Shown piece after piece: positions 16,412 through 23,020 of a stretch of 23,168 nt of DNA (position 1 is its first letter; every line of letters starts with the position of its first letter). The stretch lies in assembly GCA_910587775.1 (NCBI GenBank), contig CAJUNF010000025.1:1-23168 (forward strand). Reading direction: 5' to 3'. The notes below the pieces were generated by a model. It was not told the DNA's origin, searched no databases, and worked only from the letters and a program-made list of their open reading frames with translations. The stretch comes from an uncultured Bacilli bacterium (lineage in GTDB: Bacteria; Bacillota_I; Bacilli_A; RF39; UBA660). The position numbers and the translations under genes were made by a program.

Positions 16412-18199
16412 TTAAAAAGGAGGAAAGAAATGAATAAGAAGAATGCAGCAATCTATTGTCGTGTGCCGTTGTAATACATAGGCAGACACATTATCTTCTT
16501 TTTCCTCTAACTCTCGCTTTGTGATTGTAAAGCCATATTTACCAAAGTTAGTGCCAATATCTAATTTTCCATTAGGTAGATTTTCATTGATTAACTCTCC
16601 AGTTTTTAGAATGAATTTAATCTTGTAAAAATCTTCATCTCCATTTTCTGACTTTTCGCCAATAATGATTTTATCAACCATACTATTAAATACTTCTTCA
16701 TTAAATTTAGTAAGACCTTTGTATTGTTTTAGAGTATTAGAGATTTTATCAATTTGTTCTAACTTTTGTTTTCTAGTGAGTTCTATATTTTCAGTATCTT
16801 TTAGTTGTTGTTCATACTCTTTAATCTTGTTGGAAATTTCTTGATTTTTTTTATTTAATATCTCTTTTGAAATAGAGCCCTCAAGTTGTAAGTCAATTAG
16901 ATTAGATAATTTGTTTTCAAGTTTTGATATTGCATCTTTTATTTTTTTATGATTAAGATTGTCATGTTTTTCGTTGATAACTTCATTTACTTTTTTCATA
17001 AATGAATTGATGTATTTCTCACTATCTTGAAATAGTTTGTTATAAGCAAGTACAAATATATCTTCTAATTCTTCTTGTTTGTAGTGGATAAGATTAGAAC
17101 ATTCAATTTTATTTCTATGACTTCTACATATCCAATAGGCAACTTCTTTACCATTACTTCTGATTTTGTAAGAACGTCTAATAAATCGTTCTCCACATAT
17201 TCCACAAAAGATTTTACTACTAAATGGATATTTCCTACTAAACTTATCTCTATTTCCATCTGGTTTAATGATTTTACTTCTGATAGTTAGTATTTCTTGG
17301 CACTTATTCCATAGTTCACGAGAGATAATCGGTTCGTGATGATTAGAAGTAAAGTATTGTTCTTTTTCTCCATAATTGACTTTCTTTTTATGAGTTAAAA
17401 CATTTTCGGTATAATACTTTCCTGTTTTTAAATCTCCTACATATTTTTCATTGATGATTATTCTTCTGACAGAAGCATGACACCATTTTAAATTAGATGG
17501 ACTAGGTATTCCTAGACTATTTAAGTTAAGTGCTATTGTTCTAAAGCCTACACCTTTTGAATATTCTTCAAAAATATAAGTAACAATATCTTTCTTACTT
17601 TCATCTGGATAAATGATATCTTTTTCTTTATCGTATAAATATCCAAATGGAGCATATTTTCCAACCAATTCTCCACGTTTCATTTTCATACGAACTCCAG
17701 CTTTAACATTTTCTGAAATAGATTCACTTTCTGCTTGCGCAAAAGCACTATATAAAGTTAAAAATAATTCATTGGATAAACCTAATGTGTGAATATTTTC
17801 CTTTTCAAAATAGATATCTACATTATGTTCTCGAAGTAACCTCACACAATTTAAAGTATCGACTGTGTTACGAGCAAATCTTGAAATAGACTTGGCTAAA
17901 ATCAAATCTATTTTTCCATTTAAAGCATCATTCATCATTTGATTAAATTGTTCTCGTTTTTTAGTTTGAGTACCAGTTATACCTTCATCAGCATATATCC
18001 CTACAAACTCCCAATCAGGATTTTCTTCTATCATATTTTTATAATGGATTCGTTGTGAGTCATAACTTGTTTTCTGATCTTCATTATCTGTACTAACTCT
18101 ACAATAAGCACAAGTACGAATAAGTGTATATTTTACATTTCCTTTTAAGCACATTGTTTTAGAAGTTGGTGCTATTACTTCAACATTTTTATTATTCAT
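16412..18199 (-). CDS. Large serine recombinase (integrase) of the inner element
   Basis: Cuts and rejoins attP and attB through a Ser-DNA intermediate. Catalytic domain about 27-170: RTCAYCRVSTDNEDQ with Arg34 and catalytic Ser36, then GIYADEGITGT, LAKSISRFARN and LYSAFAQAESESISENV. A recombinase DNA-binding domain follows (about 190-290, KYAPFGYLYD, FRTIALNLNSLGIPSP), then a zinc ribbon (CGICGERF near 332 with later Cys/His), then a coiled coil (about 410-500). The last 16 residues in the integrated form (TTIDCCILLIHFFPPF) are antisense of the target recombinase start. In the excised circle the same frame continues 50 codons (SYGTHIPYYFKTLDII...) to the stop at 20645-20647, giving about 629 instead of 595 residues. 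AGGAAAGGAATAA precedes the ATG. Confidence 0.93.
   Translation of the reverse strand: MNNKNVEVIAPTSKTMCLKGNVKYTLIRTCAYCRVSTDNEDQKTSYDSQRIHYKNMIEENPDWEFVGIYADEGITGTQTKKREQFNQMMNDALNGKIDLILAKSISRFARNTVDTLNCVRLLREHNVDIYFEKENIHTLGLSNELFLTLYSAFAQAESESISENVKAGVRMKMKRGELVGKYAPFGYLYDKEKDIIYPDESKKDIVTYIFEEYSKGVGFRTIALNLNSLGIPSPSNLKWCHASVRRIIINEKYVGDLKTGKYYTENVLTHKKKVNYGEKEQYFTSNHHEPIISRELWNKCQEILTIRSKIIKPDGNRDKFSRKYPFSSKIFCGICGERFIRRSYKIRSNGKEVAYWICRSHRNKIECSNLIHYKQEELEDIFVLAYNKLFQDSEKYINSFMKKVNEVINEKHDNLNHKKIKDAISKLENKLSNLIDLQLEGSISKEILNKKNQEISNKIKEYEQQLKDTENIELTRKQKLEQIDKISNTLKQYKGLTKFNEEVFNSMVDKIIIGEKSENGDEDFYKIKFILKTGELINENLPNGKLDIGTNFGKYGFTITKRELEEKEDNVSAYVLQRHTTIDCCILLIHFFPPF
16430..16474 (+). 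pseudogene. N-terminal fragment of the outer large serine recombinase
   Basis: ATG with a strong AAAAGGAGG site reads MNKKNAAIYCRV and then leaves homology at the inserted element, giving PL and TAA. MxxxxAAIYCRV is the first beta strand of the serine recombinase catalytic domain, ending at the catalytic Arg (residue 11). The remainder of the same gene resumes at 20798 with VSTEDQAREGYSLPEQQ in the same frame. The bases GT (16463-16464) are the shared core. Confidence 0.9.
16445..16482. other. attL: left junction of the inner element
   Basis: Target half GCAATCTATTGTCGT, core GT at 16463-16464, then the element half GCCGTTGTAATACATA (16465-16480). The complement of that half, TATGTATTACAACGGC, matches the right-end half TATGTGTTCCGTAGGA at 10 of 16 positions, the imperfect symmetry expected of an attP of a large serine recombinase. 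Confidence 0.82.
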
Positions 18200-18247
18200 T
18201 TATTCCTTTCCTAATTGTTGAATAATAGCATATTTCAAATATTTTTT

Positions 18248-18433
18248 TTATACAAAACTATATTCTGAATTGTTAAGTTTGTTATATTTCGCATATTCAT
18301 TTTCAATTTTAGTTTTAATTTTTTGATATTCGTTATTATCAATTAAATTATTATCTTTAATAAATTCTAACATAGCGATTTCTACTACATATGATTTTAA
18401 ATGTTCTAATTTTTTATCACTTCTTTCTTGCAT
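18248..18433 (-). CDS. SHOCT-like small protein, 61 aa, upstream of the integrase
   Basis: Small helical protein: LKSYVVEIAMLEFIKDNNLIDNNEYQKIKTKIENEY follows the short C-terminal-domain pattern of SHOCT segments (a helix, GLI/NLI-turn, EEYxxIKxxL helix). It begins with AAAGGGGGT upstream and lies 48 nt before the integrase on the same strand, so it is probably its operon partner. Small proteins of this sort accompany recombinases of mobile elements in Bacillota; a role as directionality factor or regulator is plausible but not shown by sequence. Confidence 0.7.
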   Translation of the reverse strand: MQERSDKKLEHLKSYVVEIAMLEFIKDNNLIDNNEYQKIKTKIENEYAKYNKLNNSEYSFV

Positions 18434-18611
18434 AAATTATTACCCCCTTTAATTCTTAAACAATTCATTTCATAGTTACGCACCAACTTTCTTTAAAACA
18501 TCTTAAAAAAATTATAATGTGCTTATCTTGTTTTTACAGCCCCACAAACAAAAAAAGATAACTCAATCATAGCTATCAAAATTATAAAAAAATGAAAAAT
18601 AGTAGTCATAC

Positions 18612-18631
18612 TTATGGCCGAAGTTATGGCC
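18612..18631. repeat. TTATGGCC direct repeats (iteron-like)
   Basis: TTATGGCC at 18612-18619 and 18624-18631 are 12 bp apart. The motif returns at 18912-18919 inside the palindrome TTATGGCCATAA, with a variant TATAGCCATAG right after and a reversed GACCATAA at about 18883. GC-containing words like this stand out in a very AT-rich region. Confidence 0.6.
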
Positions 18632-18673
18632 ATTAAAAACTCATTTTTTCCAAAATAATCAAAACAAAAGAAA

Positions 18674-18734
18674 AGCAGGATAAACCTGTTTACAAAGAAC
18701 TAGCCAGTGGCTAGTTTTCCCTTATTTCATAAGG
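18674..18734 (+). other. Double-hairpin module, inner copy (oriT- or origin-like)
   Basis: AGCAGGATAA (18674-18683), 14 nt, hairpin AACTAGCC-AGT-GGCTAGTT (18698-18716), then hairpin CCTTAT-TTC-ATAAGG (18720-18734). The outer element has the same arrangement on the opposite strand at 22749-22810. There is no T-run after the hairpins, so they are not an ordinary terminator. Confidence 0.7.
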
Positions 18735-18978
18735 TATTAATAAAAACACAAGTGTTTACATTTTTAATATTTGTTATACAATCGTTAACTTTGTCTTTTT
18801 CTGAAACCCTTATAAATAAAGGCTTCCTAAATTGTGTTTAACAATCGTACACACTTTTTCAATATAAATTTTCTAAAATTTTGACCATAATTTTTAGAAA
18901 TTTTACTCATTTTATGGCCATAAATATAGCCATAGTTTTGAAGAAAAATGCTGATGAAAATGTAGAAATTTGAATATG

Positions 18979-19037
18979 AAAAAAGCACTACTTACATTTA
19001 AAAGTAGCACTATTAGATACAATTTTATTTCATATTC
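18979..19037 (-). ncRNA. Candidate ~60-nt small RNA of the inner element
   Basis: A minus-strand promoter at 19044-19071 would start a transcript near 19037. An intrinsic terminator ends it near 18979: AGTGCTACTT pairs with AAGTAGTGCT around an 8-nt loop, then six T. The two odd pairs are G-U on the minus strand but A-C mismatches on the plus strand, so the hairpin is selected as minus-strand RNA. Nothing else lies between the promoter and the hairpin. Confidence 0.45.
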
Positions 19038-19043
19038 TACTAT

Positions 19044-19071
19044 ATTGTATCACGCAAATTTCTATAGTCAA
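19044..19071 (-). promoter_or_regulatory. Promoter for the candidate small RNA
   Basis: Minus strand: TTGACT (19071-19066), 16-nt spacer, TACAAT (19049-19044) with TGA extension. Both boxes have five of six consensus bases. Confidence 0.6.
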
Positions 19072-19271
19072 TAAGGATTAAATGTCTGATATTTTGTTGA
19101 TGAAAATGTTGATTTAAAACTTTGTGAACCATTGTAAACACTAGCATTTTTATAATAAGTACTTATGTATCATTTCGAATATTAATAGACATATTTAATT
19201 TTTTGTGTTGAATCATATAAAAAAAATTAGATTTACGATATAATTTAATTATAATTAAAGGCGGTGAATTT

Positions 19272-19898
19272 ATGATATATCAATTAGAAAATGCTATAGT
19301 TGATGATTCAAATTTACTTATTAAATATAAATTAAATAATATATTTGAATATGCTAAAGACTTGGATCAAGAAGAAATTAATAAAATTAATAATTATGTT
19401 AATAGTAAAATTCCTAAACAAATAAACAACTATAAAATTATAAAATCAGATAATAAAATAATTGGTTGCTTATTGATTGAAAAACATTTAGATGGTGTTA
19501 TCTTAGATGAAATATTTATTGAAGAAGAATATAGAAATAATGGAATTGGTACCAAAATAATAAATAATGTATTATCAAATTATTGTATCGTTTATTTATG
19601 GGTATATAAAAACAATATTAAAGCAATTAAACTATATGAAAAATTAGGCTTTCTTATTATAGAAAATACTGAAACTAGATATTTTATGAAATATTCTAAA
19701 ATTGAGAATGCTAGAAATTTTTGCAAAGAAGTGAAAGAATTATCTAAGAAATATAATTTACCATTTTTTGTGGTTACTGATGGAGCAAGTGCTACTAGCA
19801 ATAATGGATGTGAAGCAGTAAAAAACGCTAGGGATAATCATAAAAAATGGGAATTAGAGCATAACTTTGACCCAGAAGAAGATTGGAGTGAGAAATAA
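19272..19898 (+). CDS. GNAT acetyltransferase with C-terminal extension (element cargo)
   Basis: 208 residues. About 1-145 is a GNAT fold: acetyl-CoA motif A reads LDEIFIEEEYRNNGIGTKIINNVL (the R/Q-x-x-G-x-G/A loop is RNNGIG), and motif B ends NNIKAIKLYEKLGFLII. Residues about 150-208 form a separate small domain (FCKEVKELSKKYNLPFFVVTDGASATSNNGCEAVKNARDNH...) ending FDPEEDWSEK, which by eye resembles stand-alone small proteins of Clostridia. The substrate is unknown. GGCGGTG lies before the ATG with a TATAAT at 19239-19244. The stop overlaps the next start (TAATG). No resistance-enzyme signature was recognised. Confidence 0.85.
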   Translation: MIYQLENAIVDDSNLLIKYKLNNIFEYAKDLDQEEINKINNYVNSKIPKQINNYKIIKSDNKIIGCLLIEKHLDGVILDEIFIEEEYRNNGIGTKIINNVLSNYCIVYLWVYKNNIKAIKLYEKLGFLIIENTETRYFMKYSKIENARNFCKEVKELSKKYNLPFFVVTDGASATSNNGCEAVKNARDNHKKWELEHNFDPEEDWSEK

Positions 19899-20572
19899 TG
19901 AGACTTGTAACTTTTCAAACTTTTGATGCATTTAAAGAATTAATAAATAAAGGTTATTTAGAATGTAATGAAAAATTTATTAATTTAGAAAAAGCTGGGC
20001 CAACATATTTATGGGTTTTAGAAAAAATGAATGAGAATATATCTAACGAAAATAATACCAAATATCCTTTATGGTGTTGGGTTAAATTTAAAAATGGAAT
20101 TTGTCCACCAAAACATAAAGGTGAGCCTGTAACTGGTTTTGATGTTAAAATTACTTTTAAAAAAGACAAAAAAGATATATTTGTTACTGATTTTAGAAGA
20201 TACTCTTTTTTATTAAATAATATCTTTATTCCAAACAATAAAAAGGATAAAGAAAAATTTAATAAATTACTTAAAAAATATAATATTACTAATGATGATT
20301 TAAAAGCTTACGTAAGACCTGATAAGTTTAAAACACATCGAACAGATAAAGAATATTTAAATATTTGTGAAAAAATAAGAAAAAGTTTCGATAAATGTAT
20401 TACAACTGATAGTGATGTACTACAAGGTTGTATATGGCGAATAAATCTTAACGAAGTAGAAAAAATAGAATTTTTAAATGATACTAATTATAGATATGGC
20501 TCTTTTAATTATGTTAGGAGTAATGGAAAAAGATTTGATTGGATAAAAGATTTTTACAAAAATCTAAAATAG
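19898..20572 (+). CDS. DUF3841-like protein (element cargo)
   Basis: 224 residues. Starts MRLVTFQTFDAFKELINKGY and contains YLWVLEKMNE and YPLWCWVKF, the opening blocks I associate with DUF3841. The mid part VTGFDVKITFKKDKKDIFVTDFRRYSFLLNN and the end YRYGSFNYVRSNGKRFDWIKDFY also look family-like. No function is established for the family. It is coupled by start/stop overlap to the GNAT gene, so the two probably act together; a toxin-antitoxin, defence or modification pair are options. It is soluble, with no membrane segment. Confidence 0.75.
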   Translation: MRLVTFQTFDAFKELINKGYLECNEKFINLEKAGPTYLWVLEKMNENISNENNTKYPLWCWVKFKNGICPPKHKGEPVTGFDVKITFKKDKKDIFVTDFRRYSFLLNNIFIPNNKKDKEKFNKLLKKYNITNDDLKAYVRPDKFKTHRTDKEYLNICEKIRKSFDKCITTDSDVLQGCIWRINLNEVEKIEFLNDTNYRYGSFNYVRSNGKRFDWIKDFYKNLK

Positions 20573-20574
20573 AT

Positions 20575-20607
20575 AAAAAATCATTGATACATTAAAGTTC
20601 AATGATT
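20575..20607 (-). terminator. Terminator of the full-length (circular-form) integrase gene
   Basis: Minus strand: AATCATTGA pairs with TCAATGATT (9 bp) around an 11-nt loop and runs into six T. It lies 38 nt after the integrase stop at 20645-20647 that is used only when the element is circular. The same stem could weakly end the plus-strand cargo operon. Confidence 0.75.
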
Positions 20608-20644
20608 TAATTCAACAATTATTTTAAATTTGAAATATACTATT

Positions 20645-20797
20645 TTAAAGTCCTAATGATAGAGTTATATCTAATTTATCAATATGGACTTTTTCTTGTT
20701 CTAACTGTGTACCAATAGTAATATTGGTATTTATTTTGTAATCAAAATTGATTATATCTAGTGTTTTAAAATAATACGGTATATGTGTTCCGTAGGA
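20645..20797 (-). other. Detached 3' tail of the inner integrase gene
   Basis: From the core at 20798 the minus strand is open for 50 codons (SYGTHIPYYFKTLDIINFDY..., ending LDITLSLGL) to TAA at 20647-20645, followed by a terminator. The frame is exactly that of the integrase ending at the other side of the element. Joined through the GT core in the circle, it forms the native C-terminus; in this integrated state it has no start codon and is silent. Confidence 0.75.
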
Positions 20798-20818
20798 GTC
20801 AGCACAGAGGATCAAGCC
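20780..20818. other. attR: right junction of the inner element
   Basis: Element half TATGTGTTCCGTAGGA (20782-20797), core GT (20798-20799), then target half CAGCACAGAGGATCAAGCC. The C after the core completes the Val codon of the target gene. Confidence 0.82.
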
Positions 20819-22539
20819 CGTGAGGGTTATTCTCTACCTGAACAACAAGAGAAGTTAAAAGATTTATGTAAATATCGTGATTATAATATTTATGGTATTT
20901 ATGAAGATGCAGGAATATCAGGAAAAGATATGGAACATCGACCACAATTTCAAAAAATGCTAGAAAGTGTTAGAGATGGCAAAGTTAATGTAATAGTTGC
21001 TTATAAACTTGATAGATTAACAAGAAGTGTTAGAGATTTAGAAATACTAATTAGTGAATTAGAAAAATATAATTGTAGTTTAGAATGTGCAGTGGATGAT
21101 ATTAATACTTCTACTGCTAATGGAAGGTTCTTTGTAAGAATGCTAACAGTGTTGTCACAACTTGAGATTGAAAGAGTTAGTGAAAGAACTAAATTTGGAA
21201 TGGTTGGAGCTATCAAAGATGGTCATATTCCAGTCAGAAAAACACTAGGTTTTATGAGAAAAGATAAGAAGTTGATTATTAATCCTGCTGAAAGTGAAAT
21301 TGTAGAAAGAATATTTGATTTATATTATAAAGGTAAATCCTATCAGCAAATAGCTAATATATTTAATGATGAAAAAGTGCTAAATAAAAAATGGTATGAT
21401 ACGACTATATTAAAAATATTATCTAATCCATTATACAAAGGAGATTTTGTAAGTGGTACTAGGACAAGAAATCCTGTGCTTTACGAGAATGTAGTTGAAC
21501 CGATTATCTCTAAAAAGTTATGGGAAGACTGTCAGGAGCAAACTAGAAAAAATACAAGAAATTATACTAGAAGAAATGACTATATTTTCTTTCAAAAAAT
21601 AATTTGTCCAAATTGTCATAAAATAATGGCTTGTAAAGCTCCAGGTGGTTCTAAAAAGAAATATATTTATTATCAGTGTAATAAATGTAAAACTTATGTT
21701 AGAGAATATAAGATAGTAGAATTACTAATAGATGAAATAACAGACATAATTGAGTATGATTCGATTGTTAAAAAACACTTTGCTCCACTTTTAAAGAAAA
21801 AACTCGAAAATACGAATGAATTACTTTCTAAAGAACTATATATAAAGATAAAATAATAAGACTTAAGGATGCTTACTTAAATGAAATTATTAATTTATCA
21901 GAATATAAAGAAGATAAAACGTATTTAGAAAATAGAATTATTGATGTTGAAAAGAAAATTAAAGAGGAACAAGAATTAGAACAATACAATTTCACATTTG
22001 AAGATATAATGCTTAAAAGAGATATAGAAAGTATTAAATGTTTTATAACCCCTTTTTACGAATTAAATTTCCAAGCTAAATGGGACAAATTATCTGTATC
22101 AGAAAAACAAGAATTAATAACAAGTTATATTGATTCTATAGAAGTTATTAAAAATGATAAGGATATTAAAATAAAACATATTACTTTCAGGAAAACATTC
22201 ATTGAAGAATATGCTAATATATTCAATAGTGGTGGTATTAATAGCAATCAAGAAATAAAAGCTAATGATGTGCCTATAAATATTGAAGTATCAGCACCAA
22301 TGACTAGAGAAGAAATTAAGAGTTATATTAAGAAATTACAATTAAACTTTCCGATTGATTATCAAGAATTAAAGAAAGAGCAAATTAATGATCAAGAGTT
22401 TATGCTTAAATATAGTAAAGGCAATTATTTTAATGAACCTTTTAAACTAATACCTATCCTTGATAAATTTAAAATAACTAATTATGGATTAATAGAAGTA
22501 CCTGTTAGTCCAATAAATATTATAAATGTTGATATTTAA
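20783..22539 (+). pseudogene. Outer large serine recombinase, C-terminal part, frameshifted
   Basis: Continues the fragment at 16430-16464. From 20798: VSTEDQAREGYSLPEQQ, then GIYEDAGISGKDMEHRPQF, AYKLDRLTRS and LSQLEIERVSERTKFG (catalytic domain); TLGFMRKD..YQQIANIFNDEK (recombinase domain); zinc ribbon ICPNC...CNKC. The frame ends at TAA 21854-21856. The same protein resumes one frame over (KDKIIRLKDAYLNEIINL ... ITSYIDSIEVIK) to 22539. Dropping one TA from the tract at 21837-21844 restores a single gene of about 590 residues with the 5' fragment. The ATG at 20783 comes from the inserted element, has no ribosome site, and would lack the first strand and the catalytic Arg. Confidence 0.88.
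21837..21844. repeat. (TA)4 tract at the recombinase frameshift
   Basis: TATATATA in the outer recombinase gene. With three TA units the codons read GAA CTA TAT AAA GAT and the two parts of the protein join in frame; with four, translation stops 18 nt later at 21854-21856. Confidence 0.7.
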
Positions 22540-22637
22540 GGTACATCTTTTTGTACCAACAAGAGTTGTATAATTTATTTCAAAATCTTAAATTTTGGTA
22601 CAAATTAGTATATTTTCAAATGCAAATAAAGGTATAT

Positions 22638-22798
22638 TTGTAATACAATAGTAAAACAAACAGCTGTTTTTATATATTTTTTGCTATTTTTTCGTAATAC
22701 AAAAGTAAAATAAAAATAATTTTGTAATACAATTTAAAAGTTGGTAAACCCTTTATTTTAGGGATAAACTCGCCACTGGCTAGTTGTTTGTAATACAC
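22638..22798. repeat. Four TTGTAATACAA palindromic repeats
   Basis: Copies at 22638-22648, 22692-22702 (TCGTAATACAA), 22722-22732 and 22788-22798 (last base C). The motif TTGTA-A-TACAA is an 11-bp inverted repeat around one base. The first two copies share AGTAAAA just downstream. The inner element has the related TTGTTATACAA at 18770-18780. Confidence 0.7.
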
Positions 22799-22810
22799 AC
22801 TTATCCTGCT
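22749..22810 (-). other. Double-hairpin module, outer copy
   Basis: Read on the minus strand: AGCAGGATAA (22810-22801), 15 nt including ATTACAAAC, hairpin AACTAGCC-AGT-GGCGAGTT (22785-22767, one mismatch), then hairpin CCCT..AGGG (22763-22749). Aligned with 18674-18734, the words AGCAGGATAA, TTACAAA, AACTAGCCAGTGGC, AGTTT and TCCCT recur in order. Confidence 0.7.
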
Positions 22811-22887
22811 AAAAAGTAACTCTTGATTTGGTACATAAAAAATTATAAAACTGTTTGAATTTCTTAAAAGAAAATGTACACAATAAC

Positions 22888-22916
22888 TTTAAAAAGGATA
22901 TGAAAAGTATTATAAT
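22888..22916 (+). promoter_or_regulatory. Promoter upstream of the 31-aa gene
   Basis: TTTAAA (22888-22893), 17-nt spacer, perfect TATAAT (22911-22916). The leader of about 100 nt carries the inverted repeats TATTTGT-GT-ACAAATA (22937-22952) and ACAAAT-AGTA-ATTTGT (22983-22998), which could be operators. Confidence 0.55.
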
Positions 22917-23020
22917 ATTTATATAAGTTTAACTATTATTTGTGTACAAATAGATTCATTATATTTTTTGCTAATCTATCATACAAATAGTAATTTGTCG
23001 AACAGATAGAAGTGGTAAAT

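Larger units (their letters stand above)
18434..19271. other. Non-coding control region of the inner element (~840 bp)
   Basis: No convincing gene: frames of 10-33 codons lack ribosome sites. It holds, left to right: TTATGGCC repeats (18612-18631), a hairpin module similar to one in the outer element (18674-18734), an AAACAC/GTGTTT inverted repeat (18744-18757), a TTGTTATACAA motif (18770-18780), two ACAATCGT direct repeats (18778-18785, 18841-18848), a TTATGGCCATAA palindrome (18912-18923), and a candidate small RNA on the minus strand (about 18979-19037). Such density suggests a transfer or replication origin plus control sites. Confidence 0.65.
16463..20799. mobile_element. Small integrated element inside a serine recombinase gene
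   Basis: A 4,335-bp segment (one GT core plus the DNA between) whose removal joins CGT-GT to C-AGC-ACA and recreates RVSTEDQ in frame. Contents left to right: serine integrase (minus), SHOCT-like protein (minus), non-coding control region with hairpins and repeats, GNAT and DUF3841-like cargo (plus), integrase terminator and detached integrase tail (minus). There is no relaxase, replication protein or structural gene, so if it moves between cells it must use another element's machinery. Boundaries rest on three agreeing lines: restored target frame, attP symmetry, and integrase frame continuity across the ends. Confidence 0.85.
22540..23020. other. Non-coding region after the outer recombinase (~480 bp)
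   Basis: No gene with a ribosome site was found. It contains four TTGTAATACAA-type repeats, a perfect AAACAGCTGTTT palindrome (22658-22669), the outer copy of the double-hairpin module (22749-22810), an inverted TTTGTACC/GGTACAAA pair (22549-22556, 22597-22604), a promoter (22888-22916) and two ACAAA-based inverted repeats before the last small gene. Confidence 0.65.

Noticed and set aside
18592..18636. 14-residue frame reading MKNSSHTYGRSYGH
   Set aside because: No ribosome site; the repeated TYG/SYG comes from the TTATGGCC DNA repeats.
18976..19074. Plus-strand frame of 32 residues starting MKKALLTFKSS
   Set aside because: No ribosome site, and it runs through the minus-strand terminator hairpin and promoter, which explain the sequence better.
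18434..19271. CRISPR array in the inner non-coding region
   Set aside because: Repeats are 8-12 bp, unevenly spaced and partly palindromic; no repeat-spacer periodicity and no cas genes.
20783..20797. ATG at 20783 as a true start of a shorter active recombinase
   Set aside because: It lies in the inserted element, lacks a ribosome site, and the product would miss the first beta strand and the catalytic Arg.
16463..20799. Prophage
   Set aside because: No capsid, packaging, lysis or replication genes; the element is only 4.3 kb with integrase and two cargo genes.
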